Shown: piece after piece, positions 7,778-15,236 of the stretch
Numbering within the stretch: the stretch's first letter is position 1
How the letters are laid out: each line of letters opens with the position of its first letter
Assembly: GCA_029202545.1 (NCBI GenBank)
Contig: CP119311.1
Span: 1,054,001 to 1,118,000, forward strand
Reading direction: 5' to 3'
From: Candidatus Pseudobacter hemicellulosilyticus
GTDB taxonomy: Bacteria > Bacteroidota > Bacteroidia > Chitinophagales > Chitinophagaceae
Length of the DNA stretch: 64,000 bases
Translations under genes and position numbers: made by a program
Notes under the pieces: model-generated
The model's input: only the letters and a program-made list of their open reading frames with translations
Database searches by the model: none
Told to the model about the DNA's origin: nothing

Positions 7778-8220
7778 AAACAGCTCAGTTCCTGGTACAG
7801 ATAATACCCGGACAGGCCAGGTACATCGTATCTCTTAGTGCAGCACCACCAGAAAAGAGTACGTTCCTGTTACAGGAAATACCCGACTCAATGACCGATA
7901 GAATAATGACTGTCCGCAAACCAGGAAGCCTGTTGGTTCGTCCCAAAACTTCTTTTTCCTAGAAAAGCCAATTGCGTTTATACCCTGACCCATAACCATC
8001 GGCGGAAAGACACCCTGCGTATACCCTACCGGTTTACCCCGAACCTGCCACAACCTGAGTAGCCGCCAGACCGTGTTCCCGGAACACGAAAAGCAGTTAT
8101 TCCGTCTGTCATTCCCCATTTTGCCCCTTTTAAGCCCCTGAAGCCCATATCATAACAGTAAAAACGGTCCTATTTATATTATGTATTCCATCTTTCTTTT
8201 TATAAATTCGTAGCCGAAGT
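7778..8220. other. intergenic region without a convincing gene
   Basis: This stretch of 443 bases between gmk and the CNNM/CBS gene shows no recognisable gene. A 94-codon minus-strand reading frame at 7835-8119 has no recognisable domain and an amino-acid mix rich in Cys, Trp and Arg, so it is probably chance. The stretch carries one copy of the recurring GGACGAACCAA motif (minus strand, 7933-7948). No hairpin terminator for gmk was found. Confidence 0.5.
7933..7948 (-). repeat. 11-base motif GGACGAACCAA, copy 1 (intergenic)
   Basis: The minus strand reads TTTTGGGACGAACCAA here, between gmk and the CNNM/CBS gene. Confidence 0.6.
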
Positions 8221-9495
8221 ATGAGTGCATTATTCATTACCATCTTATTGGGAGCAACTTTTTTGATTGCCTATTTCTCGGGCATCGAAGTGGCATTTAC
8301 CTCCGCCAACCGACTGAATGTTGAGCTGAAAAAGAACCAGGGCGCTACTGGCGGCGCATTTTTGTCCAGCCTGTTCGACAATCCCTCCCGGTTCATTGGT
8401 ACTATTATCGTAGGCTTTACCAGTTTCCTGGTCATCGCTATCCTGATCAGTGACGCTTTCTGGACCTATTATATTCCCTGGCAAAAATGGGCGCCCGATG
8501 GCGGCCCCCTGCTGGTATTCCTGGTACTGACAGGCGAGATCCTGGTTTCCTGGATCATTGTGATCATCTTTGGCGAGTTCATCCCCAAAGCTATCTTCAG
8601 GGCCAAGGCAGATACCCTGCTTACCCTTTCCGCCCGCTCAGGACTACTGGGCCTGTTCGATTATGTATTCAACTGGATCGCGCAGGCCTTTGTAAAAGCA
8701 TCGGTCTTTATCCTCAATATCATTTTTGATATGCGGATCGATAAGAAAAAAGAAACTTTCTCCAGGGCCGATCTGGACCATTTCTCCCAACATTCGGCAT
8801 TCTCCGACCAGCTGCAGGATAAAAAGACAGAGCTTTTTGAGAACGCCCTGTCGCTCCCCAAGACAAGGGTCCGCGATTGCCTCGTTCCCCGCAAAGAGAT
8901 TGTAGCCATTGACGGAACCAGAACTATAGAGCAGCTGAGGCTTGCCTTTGTAGATACCAAACTCAGCAAGCTGGTAGTCTATGAGGGGGATATTGACCAT
9001 ATCACCGGTTATGTTCACCAGCTGGACCTTTTCAAAAAACCTGCTGCCATTAAGGATATCCTGCTGCCCATTCCCGCTATCCCGGAAAGCATGGGCGTTA
9101 CCGACCTCATCAACAAGTTTACCCGCGAACGCAAAAGCATCGCCTGGGTAGTGGATGAGTTTGGCGGAACGGCGGGTATTGTCACCATGGAAGACCTGCT
9201 GGAAGAGATCTTCGGTGATATCAAAGACGAATATGATGTGGAAGAATTTGAAGAGAAAAAAGTCTCTGATGAGGAATATATCCTTTCCGGACGTCTTGAA
9301 CTGGATCATCTCAATGAAAAATATGGGCTGGAATTTCCTGAGAACGACTCGGAAACCCTTTCCGGTTTTATCATCCACCAGCATGAAACCATTCCCCGGC
9401 TTAAAGAACGTATTATTATAGGCAACTATGAGTTTGAAGTGCTGAACGTCAGCGATACCAGGATCGAAATGGTCCGTCTCCGGATCCTGAACTGA
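8221..9495 (+). CDS. CNNM/CBS-domain membrane protein (HlyC/CorC family)
   Basis: This 424-residue inner-membrane protein has the CorC/TlyC layout. An N-terminal CNNM transmembrane domain (about residues 1-170) has four hydrophobic stretches and the family motif FGEFIPKA. Two CBS modules follow (about 205-335, with DEFGGTAGIVTMEDLLEEIFGDI closing the second), then a C-terminal transporter-associated domain (about 350-424). Relatives include magnesium/cobalt efflux proteins and the gliding protein GldE. Which subgroup this is cannot be decided from the window. It starts an apparent plus-strand run with tatC and rpiB, though tatC also has its own -7 box. Confidence 0.88.
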   Translation: MSALFITILLGATFLIAYFSGIEVAFTSANRLNVELKKNQGATGGAFLSSLFDNPSRFIGTIIVGFTSFLVIAILISDAFWTYYIPWQKWAPDGGPLLVFLVLTGEILVSWIIVIIFGEFIPKAIFRAKADTLLTLSARSGLLGLFDYVFNWIAQAFVKASVFILNIIFDMRIDKKKETFSRADLDHFSQHSAFSDQLQDKKTELFENALSLPKTRVRDCLVPRKEIVAIDGTRTIEQLRLAFVDTKLSKLVVYEGDIDHITGYVHQLDLFKKPAAIKDILLPIPAIPESMGVTDLINKFTRERKSIAWVVDEFGGTAGIVTMEDLLEEIFGDIKDEYDVEEFEEKKVSDEEYILSGRLELDHLNEKYGLEFPENDSETLSGFIIHQHETIPRLKERIIIGNYEFEVLNVSDTRIEMVRLRILN

Positions 9496-9562
9496 TCCCG
9501 GCGGAAAGCCACAATCACAGGGCATTAACAAGCTTTCTGCCCCATTCCAATCTAAATAACCT

Positions 9563-9570
9563 TAAATTTG
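9563..9570 (+). promoter_or_regulatory. -7 promoter box upstream of tatC
   Basis: TAAATTTG, an exact match 35 bases before the tatC ATG. No TTG at the ideal distance. Confidence 0.45.
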
Positions 9571-9605
9571 CCCCGCTTTACCCATCGGGAAGCGGAATAT
9601 AAAGA

Positions 9606-10463
9606 ATGGCATTATCATTTTTAAGAAACAGAGGTGAGGAAAACTCCGAGATGAGCTTCATAGACCATCTCGAAGCCCTGCGCTGGCATATCATGCGCTC
9701 ACTGGTGGCTATCCTGATAGGCGCCATCGTGGTGTTCATCTATATCGACTGGATCTTCGATAATATCATTTCAGCTCCCCTCCAGCAAGACTTTGTGACC
9801 TATACCGGTCTTTGCAGGTTCAGCCAGTGGGTAGGCGCCGGCGATACGCTCTGCCTGCCCCCTCCCGCCAATGCCGAACTGCAGGCCATCACTTTCGGGT
9901 CACAGTTCATGACCAGCATCACCATCGCTTTTGTAGGCGGTTTTATCTTCGCCTTTCCCTATGTATTCTGGGAACTCTGGCGATTCATTAAGCCCGCCCT
10001 CACTCCCAAAGAAGTGAAAAGCACGCGGGGCGCCATTTTCTGGGTATCCATATTCTTTTTCATGGGCATCGCATTCGGGTATTTCCTGCTGGCCCCTTTC
10101 ACCTTCAGTTTCCTGCTCAATTATACTATCGGCACCAAACATATCCTGCTGTCCAGGCCAACCCTGGGCGACTACCTCGAAAACCTGATCGATATTATCA
10201 TCGGGTCCGCCCTGGCCTTCCAGCTGCCCGTGGTCTCTTACGTGCTGACAAGGATCGGGATCGTTACCCCCAAGTTCCTGCGTACCTACCGCAAGTATGC
10301 CTATGTGGCCATCCTGATCATCGCCGCGGTGATCACACCGTCACCGGACTGGATGAGCCAGATGATCGTATTCCTGCCGCTCTGTTTCCTGTATGAGTTC
10401 AGTATCCTGATCTCCAAACGGGTCCATGCACGTCAGGAAGCTAAATGGAAGTCCTGGGATTAA
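9606..10463 (+). CDS. tatC: Sec-independent protein translocase subunit TatC
   Basis: This 285-residue inner-membrane protein is the twin-arginine signal receptor of the Tat pathway. The diagnostic N-terminal MSFIDHLEALRWHIMRS is present at residue 16 onward, with six hydrophobic segments. The family FPYVFWELWRFIKPALTP lies at about residues 116-133, and VVSYVLTRIGIVTPKFLRTY near residue 210. An insert between helices 1 and 2 contains two cysteines (GLCRFSQW, DTLCLPPP) in the periplasmic loop. Insertions there are common in Bacteroidota TatC. No tatA gene is adjacent. It overlaps the long frame of rpiB, but not when rpiB starts at 10484. Confidence 0.95.
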   Translation: MALSFLRNRGEENSEMSFIDHLEALRWHIMRSLVAILIGAIVVFIYIDWIFDNIISAPLQQDFVTYTGLCRFSQWVGAGDTLCLPPPANAELQAITFGSQFMTSITIAFVGGFIFAFPYVFWELWRFIKPALTPKEVKSTRGAIFWVSIFFFMGIAFGYFLLAPFTFSFLLNYTIGTKHILLSRPTLGDYLENLIDIIIGSALAFQLPVVSYVLTRIGIVTPKFLRTYRKYAYVAILIIAAVITPSPDWMSQMIVFLPLCFLYEFSILISKRVHARQEAKWKSWD

Positions 10464-10483
10464 CAAACGCTAAATCAATAACG

Positions 10484-10939
10484 ATGTCTTCGCCATTTGA
10501 TCTCTCCAAACCCATTGCTATCGGCTGTGACCATGCCGGTTTTACCTACAAGACAGCCATTGTACAATGGCTGAATGATAAAGGCTACCAGGTGAGTGAT
10601 ATGGGCGTGTATGAAAACAAATCGGTGGATTACCCCGATTATGCCCATCCTGTAGCCAATGCCGTGGAACGCGGCGAAGTGGCTTTCGGCATCCTGCTCT
10701 GTGGCAGCGCCAACGGCGTTTGCATTACCGCCAATAAACACCAGGGTATCCGTGCGGGACTTTCCTTCCAGACGGAAGTAGCCAAACTCATACGCCAGCA
10801 CAATGACGCCAACGTGATCTGCATCCCGGCCCGCTTTGTGGCGCTGGAATACGCCCTGCAGATGCTGGAACTTTTCATGGAAACGCCGTTTGAAGGCGGC
10901 CGCCACCAGACAAGGGTCAACAAGATCTCCTGCTCCTGA
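10484..10939 (+). CDS. rpiB: ribose-5-phosphate isomerase B
   Basis: This 151-residue cytosolic isomerase interconverts ribose-5-phosphate and ribulose-5-phosphate in the pentose phosphate pathway. Seen are the N-terminal IAIGCDHAGFTYK, a CGSANGVCITANKH block containing the active-site Cys, the RAGLSFQTEVAKLIRQHNDAN segment and the late ICIPARFV. The ATG at 10484 is preferred because it starts 20 bases after the tatC stop and gives the normal N-terminus. An upstream in-frame ATG at 10445 would overlap tatC. It ends 10 bases before a perfect 46-bp palindrome that serves as terminator. Confidence 0.93.
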   Translation: MSSPFDLSKPIAIGCDHAGFTYKTAIVQWLNDKGYQVSDMGVYENKSVDYPDYAHPVANAVERGEVAFGILLCGSANGVCITANKHQGIRAGLSFQTEVAKLIRQHNDANVICIPARFVALEYALQMLELFMETPFEGGRHQTRVNKISCS

Positions 10940-10948
10940 TGACATTCC

Positions 10949-10994
10949 TATAAATACAAGAGCCCCCGGGATCCCGGGGGCTCTTGTATTTATA
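10949..10994. terminator. perfect 46-bp palindrome, bidirectional terminator
   Basis: Positions 10949-10971 are the exact reverse complement of 10972-10994, centred on GGGATCCC. The core is a GC-rich GAGCCCCCGGG arm flanked by AT-rich TATAAATACAA arms. It lies between the 3' ends of convergent genes (rpiB ends at 10939, the DHS-like gene at 11005), so it can terminate both. Confidence 0.85.
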
Positions 10995-11004
10995 GTGAGA
11001 TCCG

Positions 11005-11979
11005 TTACCAGCCCAGAAGGTAGGCAAAGATGAGCGGCGCTACAATGGTAGCATCGCTTTCCACAATGTATTTGGGTGTATTGATATCCAGCTTACCCCA
11101 GGTGATCTTCTCATTGGGTACAGCGCCGGAATAAGAACCGTAAGAAGTAGTGGAATCAGAGATCTGGCAGAAATAACTCCAGAAAGGAACATCATGCCAT
11201 TCCAGGTCCTGGTACATCATAGGCACCACGCAGATGGGGAAATCACCGGCAATACCGCCGCCGATCTGGAAAAAGCCTACGCCTTTACCGCCGCTGTTCT
11301 GGCGGTACCAGTCGGACAGCCAGACCATATATTCAATACCACTTTTCATGGTAGTGGGTTTCATTTCGCCCTTGATCACATAGGAAGCGAAGATATTGCC
11401 CATGGTGCTGTCTTCCCAGCCACCTACAATGATCGGCAGGTTCTTTTCAGCAGCGGCGATCATCCAGCTGTCTTTGGGATCAATTTCATAATCCTTTTCC
11501 ATCACTTTACTCAGCAGCAGCTTGTACATGAATTCATGGGGCAGGTAGCGTTCGCCTTTGGCATCCGCATCTTTCCACAGTTTGGCAATATGGTGCTGGA
11601 TCTTACGGAAAGCTTCTTCTTCGGGGATACAGGTATCAGTTACCCGGTTCAACCCTTTTTCCAGCAATTCCCATTCCTGCTGCGGGGTCAGGTCGCGGTA
11701 ATTGGGAATGCGTTTATAGTGCGTATGCGCCACCAGGTTCATGATATCCTCTTCCAGGTTGGCGCCGGTGCAGCTGATGATATGGATCTTGTCCTGACGG
11801 ATCATCTCAGCCAGTGAAACCCCCAGCTCGGCAGTACTCATGGCGCCGGCAAGCGTCACCATCATTTTACCACCTTCCAGTAAATGGGTTTCATAGCCTT
11901 TAGCAGCATCTACCAGTGCCGCCGCATTAAAATGGCGATAGTGATGCTGGATAAATTGAGAGACAGGTCCTTTGCTCAT
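11005..11979 (-). CDS. deoxyhypusine synthase family protein
   Basis: This 324-residue protein is homologous along its length to deoxyhypusine synthase, a homotetrameric NAD-dependent enzyme that transfers the aminobutyl group of spermidine. Seen are VTLAGAMSTAELGVSLAEMI, SCTGANLEEDIMNLV, FFQIGGGIAGDFPICV, DSTTSYGSYSGAVPNEKITW, and the catalytic lysine context WGKLD (Lys296). Bacteria lack the eukaryotic substrate eIF5A. Bacterial homologues are often thought to make homospermidine or modify other targets, so the substrate is open. The ATG at 11979 fits an exact -7 box at 12003-12010. An in-frame upstream start would pass through a terminator hairpin. Confidence 0.88.
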   Translation of the reverse strand: MSKGPVSQFIQHHYRHFNAAALVDAAKGYETHLLEGGKMMVTLAGAMSTAELGVSLAEMIRQDKIHIISCTGANLEEDIMNLVAHTHYKRIPNYRDLTPQQEWELLEKGLNRVTDTCIPEEEAFRKIQHHIAKLWKDADAKGERYLPHEFMYKLLLSKVMEKDYEIDPKDSWMIAAAEKNLPIIVGGWEDSTMGNIFASYVIKGEMKPTTMKSGIEYMVWLSDWYRQNSGGKGVGFFQIGGGIAGDFPICVVPMMYQDLEWHDVPFWSYFCQISDSTTSYGSYSGAVPNEKITWGKLDINTPKYIVESDATIVAPLIFAYLLGW

Positions 11980-12002
11980 GTCGATGTATATTTTTATGCT
12001 GG

Positions 12003-12010
12003 CAAAGTTA
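12003..12010 (-). promoter_or_regulatory. -7 promoter box of DHS-like gene
   Basis: The minus strand reads TAACTTTG, an exact box 24 bases upstream of the chosen ATG at 11979. Transcription should begin near 11996. Confidence 0.55.
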
Positions 12011-12040
12011 GGATAATTGCCAACAACAGCCACTGAAAAC

Positions 12041-12069
12041 AAAAGCCCCTCCGCAATAGCGGAAGGGCT
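12041..12069 (-). terminator. terminator of the PepSY-like gene at 12.1 kb
   Basis: On the minus strand an 11-base stem (12059-12069 with 12044-12054, one G-U pair) and a four-base loop are followed by a TTTTGTTTTC tail. The hairpin closely resembles the one at 52035-52067 behind a paralogous gene, but the shared sequence is in the opposite orientation relative to its gene. Confidence 0.8.
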
Positions 12070-12107
12070 CTGTCTTTTCAACTTAAAAAACCAAACTAAA
12101 AGCGGAC

Positions 12108-12554
12108 TTAGTTATTCTTCGTCACTTTGAACAACTGCCAGCCGGCCAGTCCATCAGCTTTCAGGACCAGCGTTTCATCGCCATTCTCCAGCGTCACAAA
12201 ATAATTTGAGCTGCCGTTGGAAGCCTTTTCAAAAAGATCCGTGATCCAGTATTGCTGGTAGTTCTTTTTCAGTTCGGTCAGCAGGCCGATAGGTAACTGG
12301 CCTGACGCCATGTTGCGGATCACCGCCATGAGCTCGCCTTCTTTGGAATAGTAGGCAAACATCACCTGGTTGTTGAGCTTGAAAGTGGCTTTGGCAAAGG
12401 TTTTCTGACCTTCCCAGCTTACTTCCTGGGCGCCGGTAAATTCTTTCTTGAAGGAATTGATCACTCTTTCACTGATAATTTCTTCGTTGCGGGCAAAGGC
12501 GGATCCCCATCCAAGCATCAGGAACAATACGCCCGCTATAATACTTTTTTTCAT
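12108..12554 (-). CDS. secreted PepSY-like protein (paralogue 1)
   Basis: This 148-residue protein starts with MKKSIIAGVLFLMLGWGSAFA, a typical signal peptide, so the mature protein is periplasmic or exported. The mature part has two repeated PepSY-like/BLIP-like units: the first with FTGAQEVSWEGQKTFAKATFKL, the second with a QYWITDLFEKASNGSSNYFVTLE pattern. It is clearly related to the products at 51554-52006 (shared KTFAKATF, SGQLP, YWITDLFE) and more distantly at 17126-17557. The function of such small Bacteroidota proteins is unknown. The start is set by the signal peptide; the leader from the promoter at 12739-12769 is long (about 180 bases). Confidence 0.8.
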   Translation of the reverse strand: MKKSIIAGVLFLMLGWGSAFARNEEIISERVINSFKKEFTGAQEVSWEGQKTFAKATFKLNNQVMFAYYSKEGELMAVIRNMASGQLPIGLLTELKKNYQQYWITDLFEKASNGSSNYFVTLENGDETLVLKADGLAGWQLFKVTKNN

Positions 12555-12738
12555 AACTGTTGGTGCTGGCCGATAGTACACCGGACTATCTGCCTGGCTG
12601 TTTTTTCTTAACTGATAATTTACCACGGTACCGCCGGTATATGCATGCACCGCGTAGTTGATGTTTTTTTGTGTGTGTGCAAAGAACTTTTTCAGGGCTA
12701 TAGTTACTGCTTAACGATAATCTGAACAGTTGCGGTGG

Positions 12739-12769
12739 CAAAGTTAGATAGGCATGCAACAGTTGTCAA
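12739..12769 (-). promoter_or_regulatory. promoter with long leader for PepSY-like gene
   Basis: On the minus strand TTG (12769-12767), a 20-base spacer and TAACTTTG (12746-12739) make a full consensus promoter. The predicted transcript start near 12732 leaves about 178 bases before the ATG at 12554. Confidence 0.6.
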
Positions 12770-13151
12770 GCCAAATAGTGACCAATGGCAAGTAAACGAA
12801 CGACTGTTGTTCCACGTTGTTCTTTTTAACCGCACAGCAGAAAAACTGGTTCGCTGAAATACAGTCTGGCAGACACTTACAGCCGATTGGCAAAGTTTTT
12901 CATAAAAGAAAGTTAAGCCATCGTTAATTTGAAATAACGGTGAATGCATGTGATGATCCATCACCTGTTCTACCCGGAACCGGGTACCGCCGATCCCCTG
13001 TTGATGTTAGTTTATTACCGGTTAGTGGTAATGTAACCGGCGCTTACCGCTCATCATAATAAAAATGGCGCCCTGCCGGTTCCACGGTTTGACTGCTGAA
13101 CTAAAATGCGCTAAATTGTTATAGTAATCATCATTCTATTCAATCATTATT
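12770..13151. other. intergenic region between divergent genes
   Basis: About 380 bases separate the minus-strand promoter from the GTG of the AcpH-like gene. No reading frame of quality is seen. A few small inverted repeats are present (CCCGGAACCGGG near 12976, and a TTACCGGTTAGTGGTAA segment near 13015), possibly operators. Nothing else is supportable. Confidence 0.4.
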
Positions 13152-13757
13152 GTGAACTACCTGGCGCACGCATATCTTTCTTTCCACCAGCCGCCTGTCC
13201 TGGTGGGCAACCTGATCAGTGATTTTGTGAAGGGCAAAAAGCAGTTCGATTATCCTGCAGCCATCCGGCAGGGCATTACCCTGCACCGGGCCATTGATCA
13301 GTTTACCGATGAACATCCGGCTACCAAAGCCGCCGCAACTTTCTTTAAACCTCATTACCGGCTCTATAGCGCCGCCTTTGTGGATGTAGTGTATGACCAT
13401 TTCCTGGCTACTCATCCCGATTTTTTTACGCCACCCGATCTGCTGGTCTTTTCCCGGGAAGTATACCAGTCAGTAGATGGCTATACGGACCTGCTGCCGC
13501 CCATTTTTGCCCGGATGTTCCCTTATATGAAGGAACAGAACTGGCTCTATCACTATCAGGAACGGCAGGGCATTGCCAACAGTTTTGAAGGTTTGGTGAG
13601 AAGGGCGGTCTGGCTCAGTGAAAGTTACACCGCGTTCCGGCTGTTTGAGGCGCATTACCCGGCCCTGCAGGCGCTGGCCGGCGAGTTCCTGCCGCAGGTG
13701 AAGCAGTTTGCCCGCCAGTGGCTGGACAGCAACCCGCCTCCTGCGCCAGCTCTTTAA
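13152..13757 (+). CDS. acyl-carrier-protein phosphodiesterase (AcpH-like)
   Basis: This 201-residue protein matches the ACP phosphodiesterase/DUF479 family, HD-like hydrolases that remove 4'-phosphopantetheine from ACP. Family motifs seen are the N-terminal NYLAHAYLSF, LVGNLISDFVKGK, HRAIDQFTDEHP at about residues 45-56 and VVYDHFLATH near residue 80, with His and Asp residues suited to metal binding. The initiation codon is GTG (13152); no ATG gives the conserved N-terminus. Physiological relevance of ACP hydrolase is debated even in E. coli. Confidence 0.85.
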   Translation: MNYLAHAYLSFHQPPVLVGNLISDFVKGKKQFDYPAAIRQGITLHRAIDQFTDEHPATKAAATFFKPHYRLYSAAFVDVVYDHFLATHPDFFTPPDLLVFSREVYQSVDGYTDLLPPIFARMFPYMKEQNWLYHYQERQGIANSFEGLVRRAVWLSESYTAFRLFEAHYPALQALAGEFLPQVKQFARQWLDSNPPPAPAL

Positions 13758-13874
13758 CATATTTTTAATGGTGGTGAAGCCGTTCCGGATCGTCCAATAG
13801 CTGGCAACTGCGCCATCCAGGCCGTTTCCGCTGCCGCTCACCCGAAACGCCTGTATAGTTAACCATGAATCGAT

Positions 13875-13882
13875 TATTTTTG
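13875..13882 (+). promoter_or_regulatory. -7 promoter box of the DUF2911 pair
   Basis: TATTTTTG, an exact match 20 bases before the ATG of the first DUF2911 gene; transcription should start near 13889. Confidence 0.5.
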
Positions 13883-13902
13883 CCGCTCAAAACAGTTCCG
13901 GT

Positions 13903-14463
13903 ATGAAGCATAGGATAGTGTTCCTTCTGTTATTGTCCATCAGCACAGGCGCCTGGGCCCAGACCAAAGCGCCGGCCATTGATAAATCGCCCATGGATAT
14001 GGCTTATTATCCCATTAACTATCCCGTGCTGAAGATCCAGCACAAAGCCACGGAACCGCTGGCCTGCCGGATAGTATACAGCAGGCCGCAGAAGAATGGA
14101 CGCAGTGTGTTTGGGGAACTGGTGGAATACGGCAAGATCTGGCGGCTGGGCGCCAATGAGGCCACCGAGATAGAACTGTTCAAAGACGCCAAAGTAGGTG
14201 AGCAAAAACTGAAAAAAGGCCGGTATACCATGTATGCCATTCCTTTCCAGGATAAATGGACCATCATTTTCAATAAGGACTTAGACAGCTGGGGAGCTTT
14301 CCTGTATGATGAAAAGAAAGATGTATTGCGCGTGAGCGTCAATACTGAAAAACAAAATGATCCGGCAGAAGCCTATACCATGCTGTTTGAAAAGAGCAGC
14401 GTCGGTGTGAACCTGGTCATGATGTGGGACAATGTAAAAGCTTCCCTGCCCTTTGTATTCTGA
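13903..14463 (+). CDS. DUF2911 secreted protein, copy 1
   Basis: This 186-residue protein has a signal peptide (MKHRIVFLLLLSISTGAWAQ) and a single DUF2911 domain of unknown function. Its landmarks are DKSPMDMAYYPINYP near residue 25, RIVYSRPQKNGRSVFGELV, the invariant-looking WRLGANEATEIE, KKGRYTMYAIPFQDKWTIIF, and a C-terminal VNLVMMWDNVKASLPF. The next gene encodes the same domain with strong residue identity. The signal ends in a typical AWAQ signal peptidase I site, with no lipobox. Predicted location: periplasm. Confidence 0.88.
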   Translation: MKHRIVFLLLLSISTGAWAQTKAPAIDKSPMDMAYYPINYPVLKIQHKATEPLACRIVYSRPQKNGRSVFGELVEYGKIWRLGANEATEIELFKDAKVGEQKLKKGRYTMYAIPFQDKWTIIFNKDLDSWGAFLYDEKKDVLRVSVNTEKQNDPAEAYTMLFEKSSVGVNLVMMWDNVKASLPFVF

Positions 14464-14490
14464 ACACCCTGACCCGAAGACCCCCCGATT

Positions 14491-15144
14491 ATGAAAAAGC
14501 CAACGTTCACCAGCCAATTGTTCCCTGTCACCGGACTCCTGCTCTGTGGCCTGCTGCTGGCTGCCTGTAACCAGAAGACACCCGCTCCCAGTAATACTGT
14601 TACTACTATCAAGCCCACCCATGTCAATGGCAACGGCCATGACCAGCTCCTGACCGCAGGCCTGGATAAATCGCCCATGGACATGGTATACTACCCCATC
14701 GATTATCCCAAACTGAAGATGTCCAGGAATATTACCGAGCCCCTGGTGGCCCGTGTTATTTACAGCAGACCGCAGAAAGGCGGCCGGACCATCTTTGGCG
14801 AAGTGCTGCCCTATGGGCATGCCTGGCGGATGGGCGCCAACGAGGCCACTGAGATAGAATTCTTCCGGGATGTGACCATCAATAAACAAACCGTGCCCAA
14901 AGGACGGTATGTTCTGTATGGCATTCCCTATGAAGATAAATGGACCATTGTCCTCAACAGCGATCTCTTTACCTGGGGCCTGAAGATCGATTCCTCCAAG
15001 GATGCCTTCCAGTTCACCATTCCCATCAGGAAGACCAATTACCCCTTCGAGATCTTCACCATGGAGTTTGAGAAGGCAACCAAAGGCATGCAGCTGGTGA
15101 TGGAATGGGACAGCGTACAGGCCAAACTGCCCATTTTGTTTTAA
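14491..15144 (+). CDS. DUF2911 lipoprotein, copy 2
   Basis: This 217-residue protein is a paralogue of the preceding gene, 27 bases downstream and presumably in the same transcript. The N-terminus here has a lipobox (LLLAAC, Cys at about residue 26), so this copy is a lipoprotein. A Ser/Thr/Pro-rich linker separates the anchor from the DUF2911 domain. The shared core comprises DKSPMDMVYYPIDYP, YSRPQKGGRTIFGEVL, WRMGANEATEIEFF, KGRYVLYGIPYEDKWTIV and the final QLVMEWDSVQAKLPI. The pair looks like a tandem duplication with changed localisation. Confidence 0.88.
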   Translation: MKKPTFTSQLFPVTGLLLCGLLLAACNQKTPAPSNTVTTIKPTHVNGNGHDQLLTAGLDKSPMDMVYYPIDYPKLKMSRNITEPLVARVIYSRPQKGGRTIFGEVLPYGHAWRMGANEATEIEFFRDVTINKQTVPKGRYVLYGIPYEDKWTIVLNSDLFTWGLKIDSSKDAFQFTIPIRKTNYPFEIFTMEFEKATKGMQLVMEWDSVQAKLPILF

Positions 15145-15236
15145 AGCCGCCGGTAACATTCCCGGTTGATCATCCCCTCCCGGCCCTGTTACAAATAGCT
15201 GCCGGACTCCGTATTTCTGGCGTACCTTGTTGCCCT

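Noticed and set aside
7835..8119. 94-codon minus-strand reading frame downstream of gmk
   Set aside because: No domain, odd composition (Cys, Trp, Arg rich), no promoter or coding-like codon use; part of it is the translated recurring motif.
12704..12964. 86-codon minus-strand frame upstream of the PepSY-like gene
   Set aside because: It runs through the consensus promoter at 12739-12769 and has a non-protein-like composition.
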